Shown here: positions 43,747 through 56,305 of the stretch, one piece after another
Layout of the letters: each line of letters begins with the position of its first letter
Numbering within the stretch: the stretch's first letter is position 1
Assembly: GCF_905220415.1 (NCBI RefSeq)
Contig: NC_059568.1
Location: 13,702,001-13,766,000 of the forward strand
Length of the DNA stretch: 64,000 bases
Reading direction: 5' to 3'
DNA from: Colias croceus
Lineage: Eukaryota > Arthropoda > Insecta > Lepidoptera > Pieridae
Translations under genes and position numbers: made by a program
Notes under the pieces: model-generated
What the model was told of the DNA's origin: nothing
The model's input: the letters and a program-made list of their open reading frames with translations, nothing else
Databases searched by the model: none

Positions 43747-46381
43747 TAACTACTAAAATATTCTCATAGAAGTGTTAACATTTTAGAACGTTGTATCAAT
43801 TAAATATACATTTACATATTACATTTAATAAAAACCTCCTTGTAATAATTTCGTGTAAAAATGTTTCTGCAATTACAATTACATGAGAGTTGAACCTTGA
43901 CCCGACATTCCCTGAGACATTACAGAAGATTTGTTAATTGTCCCGGAATTCTCACATAATACACTATCAAGTTCACAAAATTTTGAAAAGATATATAGTT
44001 ACTTATTGAAATTATAGTGTTGCCCAAATTCAGTCTTGCTACAAGTACAGTCTCAATGCTACAATCATGTAACAAGTGACGTTCGAAGAGCGAACAATTT
44101 CGCAAACATATAGATTACCTTTCACTTAAACCTAAATGCTCATCTGAGTTTACGATCGCTTTATATAATTATGTATAACCAGATACTGCGTCTGCGTTTA
44201 CCTGAATTTAATTGTATTACGATTTACAGATGTAATAAATAATCACATTTTCCGTACCCTACTACTTTTTCGATCCTCTTCTAGTGTCTACTAAAGATAC
44301 TTGAACTACTTTGTATAAAGATGTTAGATATATAATATCTGTGTGAATGCCCAATTTTTGTATTCGAGTCAAGACACTTTTTACATTTGTTTTAAATGAT
44401 ACAAATAGTTGTTAATTTTTTTACAATAACTTGATTAAAATTAGCTTGGATAAACTTGATTAAACTCAGAAACAGAGCTCGTCTTCATAGTTCATAGTTA
44501 TGATTTATTTTACGAAACTATACTCCCGTGTAATGATTTCCTTATAAGATTTGAGAGCGTTAATTTTTAAACATTTCTTAATATGTTCTTAGATTCGTTT
44601 GCATCAGATCATTGCATCAGTACAATAAAGTTATTGTACCGCTCTGAAGGTTGAGTTAGAATCTAGATTTCTGATCATTTGCGATACGCCTACCTCTCTA
44701 ATGTGTCTGACTAAAAGTAGATTAACTTTTAGAACTCTCCTGGGCATCGTATATTACGTCAAGTTTGGTTACCATTCTGTTAATGTTTCTTGTACTGTGT
44801 CGTATTTTATTTTATTATTATTTTATTTTAATAATGGTTTTGATACAATTTATACTATTATTATTTTAATAAATTACTGTGAAAAGCAAATTAAATAGTA
44901 TCTATCTAGGTATATCTATACAAATTTTAACACTTGGACACAGAGTACTTAATAGTAGCCGCTAGTGACTTGGATAAGATTTTCAATATAATGCTATCAA
45001 CTCTTACATTGATTTATTTTATCCGTTCACAGTAAGTCAAAAGTCCCTTTAAACAATGAGTTTTATAGTTTCGTCTCAAAAGTTTCGGCACGCTGCGCTC
45101 GCTTGCCGTCTATTATTTTTCTATGAAATGTCGATACTTTTGAAATAAGTCGATAAATTATTGATGTATTTTAAGAAATTCACATTGAACGAAGGTCTAT
45201 AAACAAAAATAGCTTGACACGTATATCAATTGCCAGCTGTCGATCTAGGCCAAGTTTAAAACTGGACTTCATAGTAAAGGATAAATACCCAATCAGAAAA
45301 GGTATATATTTCAATTTTTTATTTTATGTATTAATGCTATGTCATTATAGACTCATAATTTATGTGTAAAAATAATAAAATACCGCATCATAAAACAATT
45401 TGCTAGAACAGTATGTAATCTTCAAGACGTAACACTTCTTTTGTTGTTTAAACGATAAAACATAATATAAAAGATATCCCCATTTGTAAATCGTCCTCGA
45501 CGTTTAACATGGAATACACTTGTAGTATTACATTTAAATATAAATACATATTTAACAACTCAAATGCAGTTAAGAGTCGTAAAGGATTCGTGTGACTTTC
45601 ACATATTGGAATATCTAATAGGCCGTAATTGTACGCAATTAAATTATTCCGCGGATAATAGTTTAAACCATAGTATAATAGTATAAACGGTATGTGAACA
45701 AAGATTCGAGCCGAAATGTCTTTATACGAACACTGATTGAAAAGAAATTATTTAACAGAAACTTGCTTTAATTTCGCTTTTGTTTCAATGAGGAATAAAT
45801 GAGCCGTTAAATGCTAACTTCACAGTTAGCATTGTTAGACTTGCGTGTTTTAACGATAATTGCTAAGGTTTATATCTAGATTCATCCGGTTATTTTAAAT
45901 ACATATTTGCTTTGAGGGATCTTTAGATAAATTATTAACTAAATTATTTGACCACTACATTAACACTAAATTATTTAACCACTTACCCCGGCTCTACAAT
46001 GAATAAAAAGAAAAGAATAAAAGGTTGGCGGAATACACGTTTCCAAATCAGTTTAATAGTTTTTAAGGTATTCAATTAAAAACAAACAAAATGATATTAA
46101 GTTCAATTTAATTCAAAAACTTATACTTAAATAAATAATAAGTTTTAGTCTTTTACTTCTTAATATTATAGTAGTAGTGTTCTTATAGTAATTAGTAGTG
46201 TCCTTTACCTGCCATATTTTCATTTGTATTGATACATTATTCTTCCTTGGCTCCACAAAAATTTACGAGATAATACATTGTGTGCTTAATGATGATTGAT
46301 GTTAATCATAAAACCCACCAATCAAACAGAGTGTTGTAATGAACGTTTTTACGGGCCAATTTATTGGGCTACGGGAGCAAT
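43747..46381. other. gene-poor AT-rich stretch
   Basis: Frames of 61-65 codons at 43920 and 44701 lack features. A short hairpin (ATGCTAAC and its inverse) lies near 45818-45839. Nothing else is seen. Confidence 0.35.
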
Positions 46382-46580
46382 CTATACTAATATTATAAAG
46401 CTGAAGAGTTTGTTTGTTTGTTTGTTTGAACGCGCTAATCTTGGTAACTACTGGTCCGATTTGAAAAATTATTTCTGTGTAAGATAGCCCATTTATCGAG
46501 GAAGGTTATAGGCTTATATATCATCACGCTGCGACCAACAGGAGTGGAGCCACGGGGGTGAAACCACGCGGAGCAGCTAG
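46382..46580 (+). mobile_element. Helitron-like non-autonomous copy (family B)
   Basis: The head TATACTAATATTATAAAGCT is followed by four GTTT units and GAACGCGCTAATC, and the tail is GAAACCACGCGGAGCAGCTAG plus T. It is nearly the inverse of 49742-49935. Confidence 0.75.
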
Positions 46581-48135
46581 TAGTTAATATAAAGACTATA
46601 TCTTACAATGTTGTGAGTTGTTAGTTGATTGTTAGTTATGATTGTCATTTTCATCATCAGCTTCATATTATGTGCTCACTGCTGGGACACGGGCTTCGGC
46701 TTAAGAGGTGATTGTCAACTTGAAAAGTGTTAATTAAACATTAATTTCTATGTGATTTATCTGATGACTCGTAACCTTTTCCCTCTTAATTTTGTATTAA
46801 TATGAAATTCAATAATGTACCTAGTCCACATTTCAGGGGATACACAGAACTTCACTCTTTACATCGGACAATTCTCCACTTCAGAAATACAATAAATTTA
46901 TTGGCTTATTCTTTTTAACAGAAGTTGGACTATACATTTGTGAGTCATCTATGATAGGTATTAAATGCCTGAAAATCTAATAGGTATAATTCTCAAGTTG
47001 GCACAACATAAAGCAACCATGAACCATCCTTTTTCTATTTATACCACAACCCCTTCGTTAACGATGGATTTGAGATTTTATATTATTTATTCCATGAAAA
47101 TCACACAATATATACTTTCAAATTTCATTATACCCAAAAATCATGGCCCTTTTTAGTTTATAAACCACATATTTATTGCGGAAAAAATACAATAATTTCT
47201 TAATCGATATTATCTGTGTTGCGTGAAATATCAAAGCAATCGATACGATTGGTTCTACACCTATTGCGTAAACTTAATAGCTATATCATTAACCATCCTC
47301 TATTCTTACAAAGACTTGATTTTCCTTATTTATTCGAATAATTGCATCCGATTGAGTTGTACCTATTCAAAATGGATAATAATACTCATCTATTATTCTG
47401 CAAATTGTCCAGGCTGGCCAATAAAATCGATTCTTTTTGATCGAACGAATTAGTGCAATTTATTTATAGCATTATGGAATTATTATTCTCTACATTTCGA
47501 GGTCTATCCTTATGTGTAATGGATAATTATTATGCATATTAGGGTTTAAAATATTTATTTTATTTCAACTGTGACAATATATTTTTTAATTAATAAAAAA
47601 TTTGTTTGTATCCTTATAAGAATTGTTACTAAATAAACCAGTTACACTGCTGTGTTAAAATAAACTGTAATTTCCCAGCAAATGTTACAACAACATGTTA
47701 CAGTAAAAATATAAAAGCGCAGTAACCGTCGTCTTTGAACTGTAAAAGTATTTTATTTACCGCAAAAATCCAATTTCTTCAAACTAAAGGGACGTCAGAA
47801 ATGCAATACAGTTGGAGATTTTAAAACGTATTTTGTCACGAATTATTATATACTAGAAGGTAACAATAAATTGTTCTGTCCACCTGTGTCGTGTGAGACA
47901 AGAAAGCTTTGGCAACGTCTTTTGATATTATCCTGCAACTTTTTGAACTCTAAGAAAGTTCCCAGTATTTCAAGATATCTATTTTTCTTATATTTATGTC
48001 TGAAATCTAGGAGACCATCTCTTTGTTCTAGCGTAGTGTGATAACTCAAATTTAGTTTTATAGTGCATTCTGTTATTACATACTGAACAATAAAACCTTT
48101 ACAGAACTTTATCACCTGTGATATCTTTTGTATTA
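46581..48135. other. gene-poor AT-rich stretch
   Basis: A short block at 46673-46710 (TGCTGGGACACGGGC) resembles scraps of lepidopteran repeats. Frames of 63-89 codons at 46965, 47223 and 47846 lack features. Confidence 0.35.
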
Positions 48136-48366
48136 TCTATATATATAAAACTCAAAGGTGACTGATATAGTGATCTATCAACGCACAGCCCAAACCACTG
48201 GTTGGATCGGGCTAAAATTTGGCATGCAGGAAGATGTTAGGACGGAGGCGTCCCCTAAGAAAGGATTTTGATCAATTCTACCCCCAAGGGGATAAAATAG
48301 GGGATGAAAATTTGTATCATGTTTATTTATCTTTTCCACGCAGGCGAAGCTGCGGGCAACAGCTAG
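48136..48366 (+). mobile_element. Helitron-like non-autonomous copy (family E), complete ends
   Basis: It begins TCTATATATATAAAACTCAA after an A and ends GCGGGCAACAGCTAG before a T, satisfying the TC and CTAG ends and A/T target. The body has CACAGCCCAAACCACTGG and AATTTGGCATGCAGG, a type I know as very common in Lepidoptera. The 3' hairpin is GCAGGCGAAGCTGC. Confidence 0.75.
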
Positions 48367-48699
48367 TTATTCTATAATATTATACTAGCCACCAGTTAGT
48401 TGAGTAGTTCCAAGGCCCAAGCACACCCTGAAAATAAAAGTATGCAAATACTATAAATTATTGTATTAAACCTCTATTATAATAAGCTCATAAATAAACA
48501 ATACGCAGTTTTAAATAGCAGTTCGCATTTTCACAATTAATATTTATTCTCATTTCATTTGTACGTGCGTGGGTTTACCACACGTTGCTATCCTACTTAT
48601 AATTATATAATCTACAAAAAATATATCAATCTGAAAACTACAACAGAATTTTTTCTTGTAACACAATGATACTTATCATACCAAAATACGACCGCAGTA
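48367..48699. other. AT-rich spacer
   Basis: Nothing recognised. Confidence 0.4.
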
Positions 48700-48905
48700 T
48701 TTTTTTTTTTTATATTATCACCAACAAAAGAGCAAGCGAGTTACTTTTTGGAAGCTCGTCGCCGCCCATGAGCGTTCGCATTGTCGGGCACTTTGCGAAC
48801 GATTTGTTGGCCTTTCAAGAATTTATACGCTTTCTTCTTGAAGGTGTCCATGTCGTATAAGTTGGGAAACACCGAGGCAGGGAGCTTGTTCCACAATAGC
48901 GTAAT
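48700..48905 (-). mobile_element. 5'-truncated LINE: C-terminus of reverse transcriptase ORF
   Basis: A poly(T) run at 48700-48711 marks the 3' poly(A) end. The minus strand reads LWNKLPASVFPNLYDMDTF, then KKKAYKFLKGQQ, and ends at a stop about 45 bp before the tail. The 'LWN.LP..V......FK...Y.FL' signature is the typical last segment of CR1/Jockey-type ORF2 proteins in insects. Everything upstream is missing. No neighbouring gene is involved. Confidence 0.7.
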
Positions 48906-48995
48906 ATAGTATTAATTCGAATAATTTACTAAACGACTGGTGGTTTCGCCTATCAGCTTAGCTGAACGTTTTGCATTTCCTACATCTATGAGACT

Positions 48996-49199
48996 AACTG
49001 TGCCCCGCGGATTTACCCGCATTGATCTCCTCTTTTTGGTCTTAGCGTGATGATCTATAGCCTGTGTCTATAGCCTGTTAGCCTTCCTCGATAAATAGGC
49101 TATCTAACACTGAAAGAATTTATCAAATTGGATCAGTAGTTCCTGAGATTAGAGCGTTCAAACAAACAAACTCTTCAGATTTATAATATCGAGTATAGA
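48996..49199 (-). mobile_element. Helitron-like non-autonomous copy (family B), terminus mutated
   Basis: In inverted orientation it runs from AACTGTGCCCCGCGGATTT (CTAG lost) through TTGGTCTTAGCGTGATGAT and TAACACTGAAAGAATTTAT to AACTCTTCAGATTTATAAT. A short TATAGCCTGT duplication is internal. Confidence 0.65.
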
Positions 49200-49360
49200 T
49201 AATCATTTAGTGCAAGCTCTTACACGGAATATCCACGAATATTATATGTAACAACCTTATAAAGTTGGGCGTAATGTTATTACTTCAGGGATCACTTAAG
49301 TGAGCAAATATTTTTTGCCCTTGGAAGAGTAACGTTCAATAGACCGGGAACACAATCTTC

Positions 49361-49567
49361 TTAATATATTATATAAATCTCGTGTCACAATGTTTGTCCT
49401 CAATGGACTCCTAAACCACTAAACCGATTATAATAAAATTCGCACACCATGTGCAGTTCGATCCAACTTGAGAGATAGGATAGGTTTTATCCCGGAAATC
49501 CCACGGGAAAGGGAACTATGCGGGGTTTTCTCTGAAAACGCGGGCGAAGCCGCGGGCGGAAAGCTAG
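49361..49567 (+). mobile_element. Helitron-like non-autonomous copy (family A variant), young
   Basis: It is almost identical to 40005-40209 over about 205 bp, ending GCGGGCGAAGCCGCGGGCGG and AAAGCTAG before T. Confidence 0.75.
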
Positions 49568-49741
49568 TATCATAGTATGTTTATTACATTATATTAAATC
49601 ATAAATAGAATTGAGCAAAGAATTAATAAATATGTAACTTGTTTTGTCTTTTTACAATTTTATTATCTAATTATGGAATAATGTTTAATTTGGACAATAA
49701 TAATTTCTGTTTTAAACATTACGAAGTGACTCTATGTATTA

Positions 49742-49935
49742 CTAGCTGCTCCGCGCGGTTTCACCCCCGTCGCTCCACTCCTGTTGGTCGTAGCGTGATG
49801 ATATATAGCCTATAGCCTTCCTCGATAAATGAGCTATCTAACACCGAAAGAATTTTTGAAATCGGACCAGTATTTCCAAGATTAGCGCGTTCAAACAAAT
49901 AAACAAACTCTTCAGCTTTATAATATTAGTATAGA
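49742..49935 (-). mobile_element. Helitron-like non-autonomous copy (family B)
   Basis: In inverted orientation it runs from CTAGCTGCTCCGCGCGG at the left to CAGCTTTATAATATTAGTAT at the right. It matches 46382-46580 in reverse with few differences. Confidence 0.75.
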
Positions 49936-52101
49936 TTAAACTTAAGTATAACCAATTATTATTAAAAATAACAAAAAACGCTTAGCCACCGTTAAGTTTC
50001 ATTGTCTGTCTCCACTATAAAATATAGTATGTTAAAAAACTAAAAACGATATCGTATCTTTTTCCCTGATCCATTTTCGATAAAAACATGTTTTCATGCA
50101 ACGTTACTTTTTTCAACTTATTTATCCATCTCTACTTAACTTCAAATCCCGTATCTACAATTCACACTAAAACAAGCAGTTGTCTAATATAAAAATGTTT
50201 ATAAATCTCTTAACACATTTATCTAAGACTGAAAAGAGCTATTTCCCTGATACAGAATATCCAATCCTGGATTACAGGCTCAAGGTGGAGAGAGCATTGT
50301 TTTCCTACGAAGGGTTGTACACAAGTAATCTTGATATATAACTTTACTTGTTAACAAGACAAAGGAAACTTATTTATCTCGAAGATAAGGGAATCCTATT
50401 GATTCTGTTATGTATAGAACTGTTTATAAGAAAAATACGTAAGTTCTACACAAATACGGGATTTTGTTTATCGGCTGAAATGAAACGACGTTTGAAGTAG
50501 ATATAGAAAGGGTATAGATACATGTCTTTAGGGCAATAATTTTTGATCAAAACAACTTTATATTATCCTAGTACTTACCGTAATAAATCTGGTTACAAAC
50601 TATTATGGTTATTTATTTTATAAGGTACTCTATAATCCGAACACTGCTGGCCCTTATTTAGTGCAGTAAGTTTTTTTTAACATGAGTAGATAAATTCTAC
50701 CTGGCAGCCAGGCAAGCGAAACCACAAGCTCAATTGACTCACAGAATAGAATATTATGAAGCATGATGTGTCCCCAGGAGAGATAAACAAAATAAAAATT
50801 TAAATAGTGTACCAAAATTTCCTTGTTTTAGCCCTATCTTATAATAAATTTACTAAGGGAAAGGGATACATATGAAAGCTTACCATCAACTCCGACGACA
50901 AAATATTTTCCTTATACACAATGTTAGATACAGAGATATTATTTTGAAACTATTTGAATAGGGTGTAATTTAATTAGTTATATGTAAATTTTATTTAATT
51001 TCATAAAAAACACATTCATTTTTTACATTCAAATTCAATTTAGAGACATATTAGCTACTAAGCTCCTAAGTACTACTCCTGATCAGTTTTGCCTAAAATA
51101 TTTTATATTATCTAATAATTTGCGTGTTAAACTCATTTTTCCCACAAAATTCACAGGATGAAGTATGTTAAAGCATTGAACAACTTTTTATTCAAAGGCA
51201 TGAACGTGAATAGTGAAGTTTTGCGTAAATTGCGAACTTTTGTTAGCATTTCACGGCTTGTAGCGGTCATGAGGAAGTCACTGAGAGTTTACACAGAGAT
51301 ATTTATTCCACACCGTTACGGCTTTTATTAAAAACAACATGCGCTGCTAATTCACGTGTCGCTGTTCTCTATATTTTTCTCCTGCTTCGTTAGTTTGCCT
51401 GTTTTTAAAATATGATTTGTAAGGGTTTCATCAAATTCCTTGAGCACAGAGAGTTAATATTCCTTTGTTTTAAAACTATTGCGATTAGAAACGATCTATT
51501 TGTGTTAACTAGATATCTAGATATCTTCGCTTTCGCATTCCAAAATATTAATAGGATGTTAAAACGAATTTAGACGCGAAGCTATAATGAGCATAAGCTT
51601 GTTTTAGTGAAAGTATTCTGTTAACATCAGTAATCCTCGCTAAGCGTGCCTTAATGTTTTAAAACTAGATTAGTGTTAAACGTTTCGTGAACGCCAACGT
51701 AATAGATGTTTACTGCAAGTTTAAAATCAATATAAGACGCTTTTAGATAATAGAAACTCTTAAGATAAACCACTTAAAGCCCGGATTCAAAGTTCAAAAT
51801 TAAATAGAACTTTAAGTACGAAACTCTAGCATTTGTTTTTAATTAGCAATTTATTAAATAATAAGCCGTTTTCCAGAAATTAATATAATCCTTAAATACT
51901 TGGTAAACCAGTGAGTGAAGAGCTGCGAATTGTATCGTAGTCAAGGACAAAAGAGGTCATGATAATAATTAATGTCCGTTATTAATTCAATTGTTTTTCC
52001 CGTTTGAATTAAAGCCAAACTAAATTAATAGTGAGATCTTGATTGAGTTATGAGTAGTTATGATAGGTATAATATTTTAAACATTGAGATTTATATTACA
52101 A
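49936..52101. other. gene-poor AT-rich stretch
   Basis: No frames over 60 codons or repeats with borders were supported in this 2-kb block. Confidence 0.4.
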
Positions 52102-52243
52102 CTAGCGGTCCGCCCCGGCTTCGCCCGTGGTATATTTTTACGTTTTCTCTCCATAAGAACCATCCTCGTACTTCAAGAAATGTAATAAAAAAAGAATTAA
52201 CGAAAGCGATTCATTTTTATATTATAAGATTTGGTTAGTATAG
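52102..52243 (-). mobile_element. Helitron-like non-autonomous copy (family D)
   Basis: The plus strand begins CTAGCGGTCCGCCCCGGC then TTCGCCCGTGG. The inner block CATAAGAACCATCCTCGTAC matches 26406-26579. The right end is shortened. Confidence 0.7.
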
Positions 52244-52314
52244 ATTGAAATTCTTACAAATTAAAATGTAATGTAAGGTATGTAAATAGCTAATCTGAAA
52301 CTTAATTTTTAACG

Positions 52315-52448
52315 AAATCTCGGGAACTAGGTACTGATCTGATTTGAAAAATCCTTTCTGTGTTAGATAGCTCATTTATCGAGGAAGGCTTATAGGCTAA
52401 GACCAACATAAGCGGAGCACTGCGGGTAAAACCGTGGAGCACAGCTAG
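52315..52448 (+). mobile_element. truncated Helitron-like copy (family B, 3' half)
   Basis: It starts within the family (AATCTCGGGAACTA) and continues through GAAAAATCCTTTCTGTGTTAG to ACCGTGGAGCACAGCTAG plus T. The head is missing. Confidence 0.65.
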
Positions 52449-53104
52449 TAAAAAATATAATATTGCCACGTGATTATTGAAGCATTGTATAATTAGAAAC
52501 TGTTAAATTGCTCATACCTATATAAGGTGAGCTAGGTTTTGAATTAAGTTATCTCCAATTAAGCGTACCTACTATTTCACGAGATTTTATTTTAAATTCT
52601 GGAATATTATATTTCAGCTCAAATATACGAGATAATGTATTTTATACTGGTATAAGTACTTATACTAATTTTTACTTATGATTTGTATAGCAATACTAAG
52701 AGCATATTTTCAAACCAACTAACCAAACGCTATAGACCGGGAGATATTGACACAAAATTTCGAGTCATTTGTAACAGGATGGCGGTTCTACAGGGACCAA
52801 AAAATTTTACTGAAAAAAAACATTTGCAGATTTTCGGCGGTATGGCGACCATTTGGAATAGTCCGAAAAGTATGGCATGGCGATTTTCGTAAATGGCTGC
52901 ACGACGATGGTTACCTGTGCAAAAGTTAGCCTGGTACAAATGGTTGAATTGTTTTTTTTTTTTAAATCAATACAATCGCGTCGGTATGGCGGGCTGTAAG
53001 TCACACCGGAAAAGTATGGCATGACACTACCGCCTACTTCTTTTTTATGGGCTATCGGTAAATTCTAAAATTTTTGTGTTACAAATCGTTTTACTTTCGC
53101 TATA

Positions 53105-53109
53105 TTTCC
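53105..53109. repeat. target-site duplication TTTCC (left)
   Basis: Identical to 59735-59739 on the other side of the BEL/Pao element. Five bases is the usual size for this superfamily. Confidence 0.85.
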
Positions 53110-53456
53110 TATTAATTATAGCCCCGGTCAGTGGACTGTATGTTCTTTGTATAGGGTGAGGCGCAGAGGTTCCCACTTGTTGATTAAAACTCGCAGCGAT
53201 TTCCAAGGTGATTTATTCGGTATTACCATTGTCATATTTACAATTTTCACACGTTATATACAATCTTATCCTACTTAAAACTAACGGTAGGTACGATGAG
53301 CAACATGAGCGTAAGGGCACAATACGCCCCGCCCACTCGACCCCACTGCCGCGGCCCGGTGCCGTTTTCACTGGGTATAGCGCGCATCACGTTGGCGCGC
53401 TCTCCACTGCCCGTCGCTCGGCACCGCCGTTGTCCGTGTAGTCGCCGTCCGCAACA
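53110..53456 (-). repeat. 3' LTR of the BEL/Pao element
   Basis: 347 bp, offset by exactly 6,278 from the other LTR and identical by eye over its whole length. The pol frame runs about 23 codons into it before its stop at 53387. Confidence 0.92.
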
Positions 53457-56302
53457 GCCTCCCCCCGGTGAAGTCCTCGGGACGCAGCCTCTTCAACGGG
53501 AAGGACGACGACCTTTGTTACCGGTCGCTTTAACAGGTGTCCTCTTGTTTCCACGATGACGCTTCTGACTTCCCCATCAGGTCCGGGAAATATTTTCATA
53601 ATTCGTCCTCGTGGCCATACATTTCTTGGAAGCGCAGCGTCGGCAACAATGACAATATCGCCGACCTTTAGCTCTTGCTCGCTTCGTCGCAGGTGGCCGC
53701 GTGGGTTGAGTGTAGGTAAGTACTCGCGTACCCACCGCCGCCAAAACTCGTTCGCTAGCGCTTGAGCTTTCTTCCATGTTCTTTTTGTTACATGCTCACA
53801 TGCGCCAACTAATGGCATGTCGGAAGGGCCACCCAACAGAAAATGGTTCGGAGTGAGTGCCTCCGGGTCCTCTGGTGTCACCGGCACGTGTGTTAGCGGT
53901 CGAGCATTGATCGTGTGCTCAACCTCCGCTAACAGCGTAATTAATATCTCTTCGTGCGGTTCTTTTTGGAAAAGTACGGCGAGAAGCGAAGTCTTTACAG
54001 AACGAATAAGTCTCTCCCACGCGCCGCCTTGATGTGGTGCGCCGGGAGTGATGTATTTCCAGTTCATTCGCTGCTGTAGGCCATAGTCTTTAAGTTCACT
54101 TTCCCATACTTCAATGGCTCGACGTAACTCCGTATCGGCGCCGCGGAAATTAGTTGCGTTGTCTGAGTACATAACTCGCGGCCACCCACGTCGCGCTGCC
54201 ATACGCCGCATCGCCATTATTGCAGAGTCGGTAGTGAGAGCGCCGACTAACTCTATGTGTACAGCCCGTGTTGAAAGGCAAGTAAATAGAGCCCCCCAGC
54301 GCTTCTCTCTTCGGCGTCCTATTGTAACCGTCATTGGACCGAAATAGTCGAGTCCGCAATTCGTGAATGGTCGCACGAATGCCTCGGTCCGCTCCGCAGG
54401 TAGGTCACCGAAGTTCGGCATAGTGGGCGTGGCCTTCTTTATACGACATGTCGAGCATTCCTTCGCTACGGCCTTAACTGTCGGTCTGACTCGCAATATC
54501 CAATATCGCTGCCGTAGGTCGTTAACCACACGCTCATTGTTCGCGTGCAGCGCTCTTTCATGTTCTCTTCGCACTAATAGTCTTGTGAAGCGATGACCGC
54601 CGTCCAATATGACGGGAAACTTGCATACGTTCGGTATGGCTGCGTGCTTTAGCCGGCCGTTAAGTCGTAGGAGGCCGTATTTGTCTAGCACGGGGTCAAG
54701 CTTGGCTAGTCTGCTGCTTCGACATATTGACTTTTTGTTCGTCAATCTTTCTATATCTTCTTCAAACTTGTCGTGTTGTGAAGCTTTTATTGCTAAGCGT
54801 TCGGCTTCTTCTAGCAAATTAGTATCGAGCGTCGTCTTGATTTTCTTAGCTCGGTTTATAAACATTAATACATAGGCGATCGCTCGTATGTAACGCTCGT
54901 ATTTTGAAAAGCGTGTTACATCCGGTACGCTCTGTCGTATGTCGGCTCGTTCTGTGGCTGTGTAATGTTCGACAGCCGCCACTTCTAGCCACGGTGTTTG
55001 TTCGGGCCATGATTCCCTCGGTTCGCGTAGGAAAGCAGGGCCGGTGAACCAACGGTCGTTCTCGTTCTTTTCTTCGTTATTGATACGAGTCGCGTCGTCC
55101 GCCACATTATCGGCGGTAGGCACCCACCGCCATTGATTTATCTTCGTTAATTCGGCTATTTCACCCAGCCTGTTCGCCACGAATGGAGCGTGACGAGCTT
55201 TATCGTTTCGAATCCACTGCAATACGGTTGTCGAGTCCGTCCAATATGTGTGACTCGCCACGGCTAGTCTATGCTCCTTTAGTATAGTGGACGCAAGACG
55301 TACGCCGATTAGTGCGGCCTGCAGCTCGAGTCTTGGAATGCTTTGTGTTTTCAACGGCGCTACTCGCGCCTTAGCAGATATTAGCGCTATGCGTACGTTT
55401 CCGTTCGGCTCTTCGGAGCGCCAGTAGGCGGCGCTGGCGTACGCTTGCTCAGAGGCGTCGCAGAAAACATGAAGTTCGACTTTAACTTCCCCCGTATTGC
55501 CGTACCATCGTGGTATTCGCAGCTTGGTGATGTCATTTAATCGTTTCAGCCAGTCATCGAAGTTAGCGTAGTCTTCTGCCGGTATGGGCTCGTCCCAATC
55601 AAGCTTCAGCCTCCATAAATTTTGAAGTATTATTTTGGCCGTGATTGTATAATAGCTTATGAGTCCCAGCGGGTCGAAGATTGACATCACCGTTCCTAGC
55701 GCTTCCCTCTTTGAAGGAGGACGACGGCGCTCTTTCACGTCGGTGTGAATCCTCGCTAAACATGTGTTGAAAGAAAGTTTATCTTTTCGCGGGATCCACA
55801 CCATTCCCAATGTCTTGTTCATATCGTGGTTAGTGGCCACTAGACTCGCGGTCGCCCGTGTTCGCAGGTCGAACGGCGTGTGTTGTATCACCGTGTCGCG
55901 ATTACTACTCCACCCAGCTAATGTGAAGCTAGCGTGGGCGTGCACATGTATGACCTCCTTGATTGTTTGTATAGCTTCGTCTTCGGTCTTGAAGCTATCG
56001 ACGAAGTCATCCATATAATGATTTTTCGTTATCGCTTCATATGCTAGCGGATGCGATAATCGGAAATCTTCAGCGTTCTTGTTTCTAACGCTGTGTGCGA
56101 TGAATGGCGAACTACGAGCCCCAAATATCATTGAAGTCATTTTAAACGTTTTCGGAGGGCTCGTTCTATCATCGCCTCGCCAAAGGAAAAGCTGCGCGCC
56201 TTGATCTTGTTTTCTAATCTTAATTTGAAGAAACATTTCTTTAACGTCGGCCGTCACTGCGACTTCATTTTCTCTATATTTGTAGAGTATTCCCGGCAGT
56301 GA
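53387..56302 (-). pseudogene. pol: BEL/Pao pol, part after the nonsense codon: RT, RNase H, integrase
   Basis: This continues in the same frame after the TAG at 56303-56305. Numbering from a GTG at 56257 gives 956 residues. The RT catalytic YMDD is at about 81-84. RNase H acidic residues are seen at FCDAS (D267), ELQAAL (E311), TDSTT (D341) and VADDATR. The integrase H2C2 region is at about 566-604, ending CSTC. The DDE triad fits D637 (GLDYFG), D699 (YSDN) and E748 (GGAWERL). The C-terminal DUF5641 domain starts near NHFLLGG (about 804). The frame ends inside the 3' LTR. Function would be cDNA synthesis and integration. No break is seen within this segment. Confidence 0.9.
53458..53466 (-). 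promoter_or_regulatory. polypurine tract GGGGGGAGG
   Basis: The minus strand reads GGGGGGAGGC directly before the TGTTGCGG start of the 3' LTR. This is the expected place for the plus-strand primer of reverse transcription. Confidence 0.75.
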
Positions 56303-56305
56303 CTA
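56303..56305 (-). other. in-frame nonsense codon (TAG) within reverse transcriptase
   Basis: The frame GPDLL-stop-SLPGIL continues open on both sides. A glutamine codon stands here in related elements, so a C-to-T change is the simplest explanation. It lies within RT, not at a Gag/Pol boundary, so programmed readthrough is unlikely. Confidence 0.8.

Noticed and set aside
53208..53559. Plus-strand 77- and 87-codon frames in and next to the left LTR, with a twin at 59486
   Set aside because: The duplicate is simply the other LTR, and the frames run against the element's coding strand.
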